From Janibacter limosus (lineage in GTDB: Bacteria > Actinomycetota > Actinomycetes > Actinomycetales > Dermatophilaceae), in assembly GCF_004295485.1 (NCBI RefSeq), contig NZ_CP036164.1, forward strand, positions 2,356,001 to 2,420,000: a stretch of DNA of 64,000 bases, read 5' to 3'. Position 1 is the stretch's first letter, and each line of letters starts with the position of its first letter. The notes below the pieces were generated by a model that saw only the letters and a list, made by a program, of their open reading frames with translations, did not search any database and had not been told where the DNA came from. Below are positions 54,727 through 63,707 of the stretch, piece after piece. Both the position numbers and the translations under genes were made by a program.

Positions 54727-55503
54727 CTACTCCGGCTGCTTCGGGGTCTCGGGACGCACGCGTGCCGACTCCCGCTTGACGTGCTCGACGGCGTCGACGA
54801 GGTCGTCGGTCACGTAGAGCCGGTCGATGTCGTCGGCGCTGATCATCCCGCCCTCGAGGACGGAGTCGCGCAGCCAGTTCAGCAGCCCGGCCCAGTACTC
54901 GGTGCCGATGAGCACGATCGGGAAGCCGGTCACCTTGCCGGTCTGGGCGAGGGTCACTGCCTCGAAGACCTCGTCGAGGGTGCCGAAGCCACCGGGCAGC
55001 ACGAGGAAGCCCTCGCTGTACTTGACGAACATCGTCTTGCGGGCGAAGAAGTAGCGGAAGTTGATGCCGAGGTCGCAGTAGGGGTTCAGGCCCGCCTCGA
55101 AGGGCAGCTCGATCCCGAGCCCGACGCTCGTGCCGCCGGCCTCACGGGCTCCCCGGTTGGCCGCCTCCATCGCGCCGGGGCCTCCCCCGGTGATGACCGC
55201 GTACCCCGCCTCGGCGACCAGCCGGCCGAGCTCGACGCCGTCGGCGTAGCGCGGGGAGTCGGTCGGGGTGCGGGCGCTGCCGAAGATGCTCACGGCCGGA
55301 CCGAGCTCGGCGAGCGCGCCGAAGCCCTCGACGAACTCGGCCTGGATGCGCAGCACCCGCCAGGGGTCGGTGTGCAACCAGTCGGCGTGGCCCTTGTCGT
55401 CGAGGAGTCGCTGGTCGGTCGTCGACTTGGGCACCTGGCGGCCACGCATGAGCACGGGGCCCTTGTGGTACCAGCGTTCTGAGTTCTTCCCCTGATCCGT
55501 CAC
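54727..55503 (-). CDS. LOG-family nucleotide phosphoribohydrolase
   Basis: A 258-residue Rossmann-fold protein with the LOG motifs GGGPGAMEAANRGA (about 107-120) and PGGFGTLDE (about 170-178), and a catalytic Arg/Glu pair within these. LOG proteins cleave N6-modified adenosine monophosphates to free cytokinin-like bases; bacterial members are common and their housekeeping role is unclear. GTG 55503 is the start. It lies ten bases from the dapE stop, in the same order as Rv1205-dapE neighbourhoods in mycobacteria. Confidence 0.85.
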   Translation of the reverse strand: MTDQGKNSERWYHKGPVLMRGRQVPKSTTDQRLLDDKGHADWLHTDPWRVLRIQAEFVEGFGALAELGPAVSIFGSARTPTDSPRYADGVELGRLVAEAGYAVITGGGPGAMEAANRGAREAGGTSVGLGIELPFEAGLNPYCDLGINFRYFFARKTMFVKYSEGFLVLPGGFGTLDEVFEAVTLAQTGKVTGFPIVLIGTEYWAGLLNWLRDSVLEGGMISADDIDRLYVTDDLVDAVEHVKRESARVRPETPKQPE

Positions 55504-55513
55504 GGTCGCGACC

Positions 55514-56590
55514 CTACGCGAGCCACCGGAGCACGGCCTGCTCCGCGGTGACGATCTGCTCGACCGGGCAGCGCTCCTCGTCGTGGTGCGCGAGGTTGGG
55601 GTCGCCGGGGCCGAAGTTGACCGCGGGGATGCCGAGCGTGGAGAAGCGGGCGACGTCGGTCCAGCCCTCCTTGGGCCCGACGGGGACACCGAGGGCGGCG
55701 ACGAAGGCCTGGGCGGCCGGCAGGTCGAGCCCGGGGCGGGCACCCTCGGCCAGGTCGCGCACGTGCAGCTCGCGGCCGGGCAGGACGGTCTGCACGTAGG
55801 CCAGCGCGGCCTCGGCGTCCTTGTCGGGGGCAAAGCGGTAGTTGATGAGCACGGTGCAGCTGTCGGGGATGACATTGCCCGCGATGCCGCCGGTGATGCC
55901 GACGGCCTGTAGCGCCTCGTGGTAGTCCAGCCCGTCGACGTGGACGGTCGCCTCCTCGTGGGCGGCGAGTGCGGCGAGGACCTCGTGGGCGTCGTGGATC
56001 GCGTTGTGGCCGTTCCACGGGCGGGCGGAGTGCGCGGCGATGCCCTTCAGCCGCACCTCGACCCGCATGGTGCCCTTGCAGCCGCCCTCGACGGCCGCGT
56101 TGGTCGGCTCGAGCAGGACGGCGAAGTCCGCGGCGAGCAGGTCCGGGTCGGACTCGGCGAGCAGCTGCAGCCCGTTGTGGATCGCGTCGACCTCCTCGGC
56201 CTCGTAGAAGAGGAAGGTGATGTCGCGGCTCGGCTCCTCGAGGAGGGCGGCCTTGAGCTGGACGGCGACGCCTCCCTTCATGTCGACGGTGCCGCGGCCC
56301 CACAGGACCTCGACGCCGCCGACCTGCTCGCGGCGGACCGGCAGGTTGGCCGGCTCGCTCGTGAGAGGCACGGTGTCGATGTGTCCGGCGAGCACGACCC
56401 GCTCCTCGCGGCCGAGGTGGGTGCGGGCGATGACGGTGTTGCCCCGGCGGATCACCTCGAGATGACGAAGGGGGGTCAGCGCGGCCTCGATCGCGTCCGC
56501 GATGGCCGCCTCGTCGTGGCTGACCGACTCGATGTCGCACAGCTGCTGGGTGAGGGTCACGACGTCGGCGGTGAGGTCCAGGCTCGGCAT
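55514..56590 (-). CDS. dapE: Succinyl-diaminopimelate desuccinylase
   Basis: A 358-residue M20 metallopeptidase. Metal ligands: LAGHIDTVP (His, Asp; about 68-76), GRGTVDMKGG (bridging Asp), FYEAEEVDA (Glu-Glu) and the C-terminal NLAHHDEE. The dimerisation domain has AHSARPWNGHNAIHDAHEVL. It removes succinate from N-succinyl-LL-diaminopimelate in lysine and cell-wall synthesis; dapD and dapC are also in this window. TAGGCT (56598-56603) lies seven bases before the ATG with no Shine-Dalgarno, suggesting leaderless expression. Confidence 0.92.
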   Translation of the reverse strand: MPSLDLTADVVTLTQQLCDIESVSHDEAAIADAIEAALTPLRHLEVIRRGNTVIARTHLGREERVVLAGHIDTVPLTSEPANLPVRREQVGGVEVLWGRGTVDMKGGVAVQLKAALLEEPSRDITFLFYEAEEVDAIHNGLQLLAESDPDLLAADFAVLLEPTNAAVEGGCKGTMRVEVRLKGIAAHSARPWNGHNAIHDAHEVLAALAAHEEATVHVDGLDYHEALQAVGITGGIAGNVIPDSCTVLINYRFAPDKDAEAALAYVQTVLPGRELHVRDLAEGARPGLDLPAAQAFVAALGVPVGPKEGWTDVARFSTLGIPAVNFGPGDPNLAHHDEERCPVEQIVTAEQAVLRWLA

Positions 56591-56665
56591 GCCCGCCAGC
56601 CTATGGCGTCGGGCCCAGCCCGGTGCCGGCACCCGGCGCCGGCACCCGAGATCCCGTCCTGGCCG

Positions 56666-56852
56666 CTCCGGCCGTGACTCACGCCGTGAATCACTGATGC
56701 AGGCTCGGCACCTCGGCACCTCGTCCCGGCTACTCCGGCCGTGACTCACGACGTGAATCGCGATGCGGGCTCGGCACCTCGGCACCTCGTCCCGGCTACT
56801 CCGGCCATGACTCATGGCATGAATCGCGATGCATGGGATGAGTCATGGCCGG
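56666..56852. repeat. Three 66-67-bp direct repeats, the last ending in a perfect 15-bp palindrome
   Basis: Copies start at 56666, 56733 and 56799; each opens CTCCGGCC and contains GTGACTCAC-type dyads. Copies one and two continue with GGCTCGGCACCTCGGCACC. The third diverges, so that CCGGCCATGACTCAT (56801-56815) pairs exactly with ATGAGTCATGGCCGG (56838-56852) around a 22-base loop. They fill most of the gap between dapE and the HTH gene (56591-57022), in which I find no other gene. Confidence 0.8.
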
Positions 56853-57022
56853 AGGGGCAGGAGACCTCCTGCAACAAACCTGCGGAAGCCCGCGCACGCC
56901 ATCGCCCCGGAACTCCGCCATCACCCCGGACTCGGCAATCCACACCCCTCGCCGAAGGACGCCGTCGGCCCACAGGCGTGGAGACCTCCGGCGGTACGGC
57001 GCCCGGGCACCGAGTATGGAGC

Positions 57023-57742
57023 ATGGCCCCCGATCCGGACCCCGACCCCGCCGCTGATGCTGACCCCGCCGCCGAACCAGACCCCGCCGCCGAACCAGAC
57101 CGCGCCGCCGAACCAGACGCGATCCTGTGCCCGATGCCCTGCGCCCGATGCGACGAGATGGGCCCCGGCGGTTGCGAGGACTGCCTCGACTGCCTCCTCT
57201 GGCCGGAGGTCCCCCCGGCCAGCTCGCCCCGCGAGATCGCGCCGCTCACGGGTCCGATCGCCCCCACGATGACCGAGGACCTGCGTCGCCGCCGTTCCGC
57301 CCTCGACATCGGTTCACGGATCGGGTTGGTGAGCCGCCGCTACCGTCGCGAGCACGACCTGAGCCAGCGGATGCTCGCCGACGAGCTCGGCTGGACCCAG
57401 CCGAGCGTCAACCGGGCAGAGCGCGATGCAGCGCCGTTGAGCCTGCATCGGGCCGGGGCCTTCCTGAGGCACGTGGGCTACCGACTGGCCGTCGTGCCCG
57501 TCCACGGTGACGCGGCGGTCGCCCTGGGGGAGGATCCGGACGAGGCCTGGGGCGCGCCCGACCTGATCGCCCGGGACGCCCTCGGTCGGCGTCCGCCGCC
57601 CCACGCCGAGGTCTCGTGGAACCCGGCCATCGATCGGAGGCTGATGGCGGGTGCCCGCGGTCACGAGAACCCGTGGACGTGGCGTGTCCACAGGCGGCAA
57701 GCAGTTGTCCGGCACGCGGCAGGGTTTCGTAGGATCGGGTCC
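57023..57742 (+). CDS. XRE-type HTH protein, in frame with dapD and lacking its own stop
   Basis: About 240 residues before the dapD ATG. Residues 1-35 are an Asp/Pro/Ala repeat from an 18-base tandem repeat (DPAAEP units). A Cys-rich patch follows ([11 protein letters not shown], then [10 protein letters not shown]; about 36-62), zinc-finger-like. An XRE HTH is at about 100-155 ([38 protein letters not shown]), then a C-terminal segment ending PWTWRVHRR. No stop codon separates it from dapD; codon use worsens in the last 20 codons, as if read through a former intergenic region. The start is uncertain: ATG 57023 has no good ribosome site, and 57269 is an alternative. Confidence 0.55.
57705..57735 (+). 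promoter_or_regulatory. Leaderless promoter of dapD
   Basis: TTGTCC (57705-57710), a 19-base spacer and TAGGAT (57730-57735), seven bases before the dapD ATG. Transcription should begin at or next to the ATG, allowing DapD to be made independently of the in-frame HTH protein. Confidence 0.6.
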
Positions 57743-58675
57743 ATGACGACGACGCGCGCAGCCTGGGGCCACGGAGTGGCCACCGTGACGACCGACGGAT
57801 CGGTCCTGGACACCTGGTACCCGGAGCCGACCCTGGGCGAGGCCCCCGAGGCCGTCCAGGTGCCCGAGGAGCTGCTGGCCCTCGCCGGTGCGGACGAGGC
57901 CCGCGGCGTGCGCACCGAGGTCGTGACCGTCGCCATCGACCTCGACGCCGCCCCCGAGGGCGCGTCCGACGCCTACCTGCGGCTGCACCTGCTCTCCCAC
58001 CGCCTCGCGGCGCCCAACTCGATCAACCTCGACGGCCTCTTCGGCCAGCTGAGCAATGTCGTGTGGACCAACCACGGTCCGTGCCCGGTCGAGGGCTTCG
58101 AGGCCACCCGTGCCCGGCTGCGCGCCCGCGGTCCCGTCCAGGTGACGAGCATCGACAAGTTCCCCCGCCTCACCGATTACGTCACCCCGTCGGGCGTGCG
58201 CATCGGCGACGCCGACCGTGTCCGCCTCGGCGCCCACCTCGCCTCCGGCACGACCGTCATGCACGAGGGCTTCGTCAACTTCAACGCCGGGACCCTGGGC
58301 ACCTCCATGGTCGAGGGCCGGATCAGCCAGGGCGTCGTCGTCGGCGACGGCTCCGACATCGGTGGCGGCGCGTCGACGATGGGCACCCTCTCCGGCGGCG
58401 GCACGCAGCGCGTCTCGATCGGCGAGCGCTGCCTCGTCGGCGCCGAGGCCGGCGTGGGCATCGCGCTGGGCGACGACTGCGTCGTCGAGGCGGGCCTCTA
58501 CGTGACCGCCGGGACCAAGGTCACCCTGCCCGACAGCACGGTCGTCAAGGCCGCCGAGCTCTCCGGCCGCAACGGCCTGCTCTTCGTCCGCAACTCGGTC
58601 ACGGGCACCGTCGAGGCCCGCGACCGCACCGGTGACGGCATCGCGCTCAACGACGCGCTGCACGCCAACGACTGA
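57743..58675 (+). CDS. dapD: Tetrahydrodipicolinate N-succinyltransferase
   Basis: A 310-residue protein of the actinobacterial DapD type (M. tuberculosis DapD is 317). N-terminal domain: [15 protein letters not shown]-terminal left-handed beta-helix of hexapeptide repeats: [31 protein letters not shown] in pieces (about 150-180), [40 protein letters not shown]. It succinylates tetrahydrodipicolinate, the step before DapC and DapE. ATG 57743 is set by the family start and by the -10 box seven bases upstream. The frame is open far upstream into the HTH protein. Confidence 0.92.
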   Translation: MTTTRAAWGHGVATVTTDGSVLDTWYPEPTLGEAPEAVQVPEELLALAGADEARGVRTEVVTVAIDLDAAPEGASDAYLRLHLLSHRLAAPNSINLDGLFGQLSNVVWTNHGPCPVEGFEATRARLRARGPVQVTSIDKFPRLTDYVTPSGVRIGDADRVRLGAHLASGTTVMHEGFVNFNAGTLGTSMVEGRISQGVVVGDGSDIGGGASTMGTLSGGGTQRVSIGERCLVGAEAGVGIALGDDCVVEAGLYVTAGTKVTLPDSTVVKAAELSGRNGLLFVRNSVTGTVEARDRTGDGIALNDALHAND

Positions 58676-58676
58676 C

Positions 58677-59552
58677 GTGACCGGACGCGAGCACCCACCC
58701 CTGGTCGACGAGCGCGGCCCCCGGTGGCCCATCGCCGTGGCGATCGTGTGCGTGCTCGCGCTCGTCGTGGGCATCGGGGTGTGGTTCACCCGCGATCGCA
58801 TCGGCCTCTTCCGCAGCGAGGAGTGCCGGGCGACCGCGCTCGATCAGAGCGTGACCTTCCAGCCCGACCAGATGCACAACGCGAGCACCATCGTCCTCAT
58901 CGCGGTCAAGCGCGGCATGCCCGCACGCGCCGGCAGCATCGGGATCGCCACGGCCATCCAGGAGTCCAAGCTGCGCAACCTCTCCTACGGTGACCGTGAC
59001 TCGGTCGGCCTCTTCCAGCAGCGGCCGAGCCAGGGCTGGGGCACCGTGGAGCAGCTGCAGGAGCCCGTCTTCGCCACCAACGCCTTCTACGACGCCCTGG
59101 TCAAGGTCGACGGCTGGCAGGACATGGTGATCACCGAGATCGCCCAGGAGGTCCAGCGCAGCGGGTTCCCCGAGGCCTATGCCGACCACGAGCGAGAAGG
59201 CCGGATCATCGCCTCCGCCATGAGCGGCCACTCCCCCGAGGGATTCGTCTGCCGGCTCGACGACCCGACGGCCGCCGGCCGCCCCGACACCTTCGTCCGG
59301 GCGCTGTCCGAGGAGACCGGGCAGACGGCCACCGCCACCGGGCAGGTCATCACGGTCGACGCCACCGACGACCGGCACGCCTGGGCGGTCGGCGCCTGGT
59401 CCGTCGCCCAGGCCCAGGCCCGCAACGTCGTCACGGTTCAGGTCGGTGCACGCGAGTGGTCGCGCGGCGGGGGCGACGGCGCCATGCGCTGGACCGACGC
59501 CCAGACCCCGGTCCCCGCGGGCCAGGTCGTCGTCACCCTCCACGAGGGCTGA
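58677..59552 (+). CDS. Membrane-anchored lysozyme-fold-like protein
   Basis: A 291-residue protein. One N-terminal helix (WPIAVAIVCVLALVVGIGVWF, about 16-36) anchors an extracellular domain. The conserved core IGIATAIQESKLRNLSYGDRDSVGLFQQRPSQGWG (in pieces, about 82-120) has the AxQESxL Glu and a GLFQQRP motif like those of transglycosylase/lysozyme folds. NAFYDALVKVDGWQDM and QRSGFPEAYADHE follow. Catalysis is not demonstrated; the family is widespread in actinobacteria without known function. GTG 58677 is one base after the dapD stop. Confidence 0.7.
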   Translation: MTGREHPPLVDERGPRWPIAVAIVCVLALVVGIGVWFTRDRIGLFRSEECRATALDQSVTFQPDQMHNASTIVLIAVKRGMPARAGSIGIATAIQESKLRNLSYGDRDSVGLFQQRPSQGWGTVEQLQEPVFATNAFYDALVKVDGWQDMVITEIAQEVQRSGFPEAYADHEREGRIIASAMSGHSPEGFVCRLDDPTAAGRPDTFVRALSEETGQTATATGQVITVDATDDRHAWAVGAWSVAQAQARNVVTVQVGAREWSRGGGDGAMRWTDAQTPVPAGQVVVTLHEG

Positions 59553-59591
59553 GCCGCTCCCCCCTTCGTGCATTGCCACAGGGGAAGGCAA

Positions 59592-59625
59592 CGACCCCCT
59601 CCGCCCGTGAGGACGAAGGGGGTCG
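59592..59625. terminator. CGAAGGGGG hairpin terminator
   Basis: CGACCCCCTCCG pairs with CGAAGGGGGTCG (one mismatch), between the convergent membrane-protein and citrate synthase genes. Confidence 0.7.
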
Positions 59626-59643
59626 GTGTGGCGGTGCTGTGGG

Positions 59644-60927
<1,284 letters not shown>

Positions 60928-61039
60928 AGGTATCTGCCCTTCGGTCGTTCCGTGCCGCGGAGGCGGTGGCCCCGGGCATGCGGTTTCGTCCCAAAACTAC
61001 CTCAGCGGTGGGCTGGATCACCACGCGGGTACCGCCCAG

Positions 61040-61085
61040 CGGACCGCCGCGTGTGCATCAGGCGGACCGCCGCGTGTGCGTCAGG
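61040..61085. repeat. 23-bp tandem duplication
   Basis: CGGACCGCCGCGTGTGC(A/G)TCAGG occurs twice head to tail (61040-61062, 61063-61085). The second copy includes the dapC stop codon. Confidence 0.75.
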
Positions 61086-62235
61086 AGCACAGGCGTGCGG
61101 CGGCCGCCGCGATGCGCTCGTCGCTCGCCGACAGCGCGACCCGCACGTGCTGGGCACCCGCGGCGCCGTAGAAGTCGCCGGGTGCCACGAGGATGCCCAG
61201 GTCGGCCAGCCGGTCGACGGTGACCCGGCACGGCTCACCCGCGGTGGCCCACAGGTAGAGGCCCGCTGCGGAGTCGTCGATGCGCATGCCGAAGCCCTCG
61301 AGCGCTGGGCGCAGCACCTCGCGCCGCGCACGGTAGCGCTCGCGCTGCGCGGCGACGTGCTCGTCGTCGCGCACCGCCGCGAGCAGCGCCCGCTGCACGG
61401 GCCAGGGCACGATCATCCCGGCGTGCTTGCGCACCTCGAGCAGCTGCCGGACCAGCGTCGGGTCACCGGCGACGAAGGCCGCGCGGTAGCCGGCGAGGTT
61501 GGACTGCTTGGAGGTCGAGTAGACGGCGAGCAGGCCCTCGGTGGAGCCACCGGTGACCCGCGGGTCGAGGATCGACGGGGTCGTCGGCAGGTCGGCGTAG
61601 GTCTGCCCGCGCTCCTCCTCGGAGCGCCAGTCGAGCTCGGCGTAGCACTCGTCGGAGGCGACGACCACACCGCGCGCCCGGGCCCACGCGACGACCTTGG
61701 CCAGGTGCTCCACACCGAGGACCTTGCCCGTCGGGTTGCTCGGGGTGTTGAGCCAGAGCAGCTTGGGTGCGCTCGAGGGGGTCGTCGGACCGAAGGCGGT
61801 CGTGGCGTCAGCGGCGAAGGGGGTCGCCCCCGCGATCCGTGCGCCCACGTCGTAGGTCGGGTAGGCGACCCGAGGGAAGGCGACGACGTCGCCGGCCCGC
61901 AGACCGAGCAGGGTCGGCAGCCACGCGACGAGTTCCTTGGAGCCGATCGTCGGCATGATGCCGTCGGGGTCCAGACCGGGCGCACCGCGACGGCGGGCGA
62001 ACCACTCGGCGATGCCCTCACGCAGGTCCGGCGTGCCCCACGTCTGCGGGTAGCCGGGTGCATCGGACGCCTCGCGCAGGGCGTCCTGGACGACCTCGGG
62101 GGTGGCGTCGACGGGGGTGCCGACCGACAGGTCGACGATCCCCTCCCCCTTCGCCTCGTCGGCAGATGAAAAGGCTCTCGCCCGCTCCTTGGCAGGAGCG
62201 AGCGAGTCCCATGGGAAGTCAGGTAAAGACGTCAC
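61081..62235 (-). CDS. dapC: Succinyldiaminopimelate transaminase (DapC)
   Basis: A 384-residue class I/II aminotransferase. Motifs: DLSVGTPVDATP (35-46), LNTPSNPTGKVL, SDECYAELDW with the cofactor Asp and Tyr, and the PLP lysine in YSTSKQSNLAGYR (about 233). The conserved link ferredoxin-dapC (Rv1177-Rv1178 order) and the nearby dapD and dapE genes support DapC, which converts N-succinyl-2-amino-6-ketopimelate. GTG 62235 lies 17 bases after the ferredoxin stop. Confidence 0.85.
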   Translation of the reverse strand: MTSLPDFPWDSLAPAKERARAFSSADEAKGEGIVDLSVGTPVDATPEVVQDALREASDAPGYPQTWGTPDLREGIAEWFARRRGAPGLDPDGIMPTIGSKELVAWLPTLLGLRAGDVVAFPRVAYPTYDVGARIAGATPFAADATTAFGPTTPSSAPKLLWLNTPSNPTGKVLGVEHLAKVVAWARARGVVVASDECYAELDWRSEEERGQTYADLPTTPSILDPRVTGGSTEGLLAVYSTSKQSNLAGYRAAFVAGDPTLVRQLLEVRKHAGMIVPWPVQRALLAAVRDDEHVAAQRERYRARREVLRPALEGFGMRIDDSAAGLYLWATAGEPCRVTVDRLADLGILVAPGDFYGAAGAQHVRVALSASDERIAAAAARLCS

Positions 62236-62251
62236 GAATCGTCACGCTGCG

Positions 62252-62578
62252 TCATTCGTCGTGCTCCTGCGGGGGCAGAGCGGCCACGATCGGGTGGTCC
62301 TTGTCGATCATGCCCATCTTGGCCGCGCCGCCGGGGCTGCCGAGGTCGTCGAAGAACTCGACATTGGCCTTGTAGAAGTCCGCCCACTCCTCAGGAGTGT
62401 CGTCCTCGTAGTAGATGGCCTCGACGGGGCACACCGGCTCGCACGCACCGCAGTCGACGCACTCGTCGGGGTGGATGTAGAGACTGCGCTTGCCCTCGTA
62501 GATGCAGTCGACGGGGCATTCCTCGATGCAGGCCTTGTCCTTGAGGTCGACACAAGGCTGCGCAATCACGTACGTCAT
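62252..62578 (-). CDS. Seven-iron ferredoxin (FdxC/FdxA type)
   Basis: A 108-residue ferredoxin. Cys in QPCVDLKDKACIEECPVDC and CVDCGACEPVCP (about 39-50) fit one 3Fe-4S and one 4Fe-4S cluster, followed by a helical C-terminal half (WADFYKANVEFFDDLG). It is 50-60% alike by eye to the box-operon ferredoxin at 19110-19439. Likely the general low-potential carrier. TAGTAT seven bases before the ATG, part of a promoter shared with the divergent GNAT gene, gives a leaderless mRNA. Confidence 0.92.
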   Translation of the reverse strand: MTYVIAQPCVDLKDKACIEECPVDCIYEGKRSLYIHPDECVDCGACEPVCPVEAIYYEDDTPEEWADFYKANVEFFDDLGSPGGAAKMGMIDKDHPIVAALPPQEHDE

Positions 62579-62585
62579 GCCCCAC

Positions 62586-62592
62586 ATACTAT
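62586..62592. promoter_or_regulatory. Shared, symmetric -10 box for divergent leaderless genes
   Basis: ATACTAT reads TACTAT rightward (62587-62592, eight bases before ATG 62601) and TAGTAT leftward (62591-62586, seven bases before ATG 62578). The two start codons are only 22 bases apart, so one -10 element must serve both genes. Confidence 0.65.
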
Positions 62593-62600
62593 GTCGCTCC

Positions 62601-63626
62601 ATGAGCGATCTGATGGTGGGTCTCACCACAGGCACCCGCGTCGCGGTCCGGACGCAGATCGACCCCGCCCCGGCGCACGGCCCGACCCTGACCGACACGG
62701 TCGGCGAGCTCCTCGCCCTCGACGACGAGCAGGTGCACATCGCCACCCGCACCGGCGAGGTGGTCCTGCGCCGCGACCTCGTCGTCGCGGCCCGCGCCAT
62801 CCCCCCGAAGCCGACCCGCCGCGGCGCCCCCCACCGCGCCATCACCATCGAGGACCTGCACCTCGTCATGACCAAGGGACAGCCCGGCCTCGATGAGGAC
62901 TGGCTGGGGACGAAGGGAGCGGGCTGGCTCCTGCGCGCCGGCGCCGGGTGGACCGGACGGTCCAACTCGGCCCTGCCCGTGGGCGATCCCGGCCTGCCCC
63001 TGCCCGAGGCGGTCGACGCGGTCGAGTCCTGGTACCGCGAGCGCGAGCTCGCGCCGGTCGTCATGCTCCCTCGGCCGGTCGGTGCCGGCACGAGCGACGA
63101 CCCGCTCGGAGCCCTTCTGCTGCAGCGCGGTTGGCTCGAGGGCCATCCCGCCGACGTGCTCACCGGCCGGACCGAGACGCTGCTGCACGGCGCCGGTCCC
63201 TCCCCCACCGGGTACTCGCTGCAGGCCAGCGACGCCGCGGACGAGGCGTGGCTGGCGGGCGGCTCACCACGACTGCTCCAGCACCTCGACGCCGCGCGGC
63301 GGATCCTGGCGCTTCCACCGCGTCAGGTCTTCCTCACCGCCCGCGACGCCGCAGGCCACGTCGCCGGCGTCGTGCGCGTGGCCCTGGCCGACGGGTGGGC
63401 CGGCATCTTCGGCCTGCACGTCGACCCCGACCACCGCGGGCGAGGCCTGGGCCGCTGGCTGACGGTCGAGGCCCTGCGCGCGGCCGCCGACGCCGGCGCC
63501 TCACTCACCTACCTGCAGGTCGAGCCGGGCAACGAGCCCGCCCAACGCCTCCACCGGGGGCTCGGCATGACCGCGCACCACGACTACGTGTACCTGGCCA
63601 GGCTTCAGGATTCCGCACGACCTTAA
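62601..63626 (+). CDS. Two-part GNAT N-acetyltransferase (Rv0428c-like)
   Basis: A 341-residue protein. N-terminal segment (1-75) has a small beta-barrel look (LTTGTRVAVRTQID, GELLALDDEQVHIATRTGEV). C-terminal GNAT core: VFLTARDAAGHVAGVVRVAL, acetyl-CoA loop VDPDHRGRGLGRWLTVEAL (about 276-294), and LQVEPGNEPAQRLHRGLGM. The plan matches actinobacterial histone-acetyltransferase-like Rv0428c proteins. Acceptor unknown. The last residues (QDSARP) and the TAA stop are encoded by the palindromic repeat at 63606-63643. Confidence 0.8.
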   Translation: MSDLMVGLTTGTRVAVRTQIDPAPAHGPTLTDTVGELLALDDEQVHIATRTGEVVLRRDLVVAARAIPPKPTRRGAPHRAITIEDLHLVMTKGQPGLDEDWLGTKGAGWLLRAGAGWTGRSNSALPVGDPGLPLPEAVDAVESWYRERELAPVVMLPRPVGAGTSDDPLGALLLQRGWLEGHPADVLTGRTETLLHGAGPSPTGYSLQASDAADEAWLAGGSPRLLQHLDAARRILALPPRQVFLTARDAAGHVAGVVRVALADGWAGIFGLHVDPDHRGRGLGRWLTVEALRAAADAGASLTYLQVEPGNEPAQRLHRGLGMTAHHDYVYLARLQDSARP

Positions 63627-63707
63627 GGAGATGCGGACCCTGGGCCGCACGACCTTAAGGAGATACCCCCCAGGATCCGCACGACCTCAAGGAGATGCGG
63701 ATCCTGG
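63606..63707. repeat. Palindromic 38-bp repeats supplying stop codons to two convergent genes
   Basis: Two 38-base copies (63606-63643 and 63670-63707) and a half copy (about 63645-63666). The right copy has perfect 12-base arms, CCAGGATCCGCA and TGCGGATCCTGG, around a 14-base loop. The loop holds CCTTAAGG (left and half copies) or CCTCAAGG (right copy), which gives TAA or TGA stops: the left copy ends the GNAT gene and the right copy ends the phosphopantetheinyl transferase gene. Confidence 0.8.
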
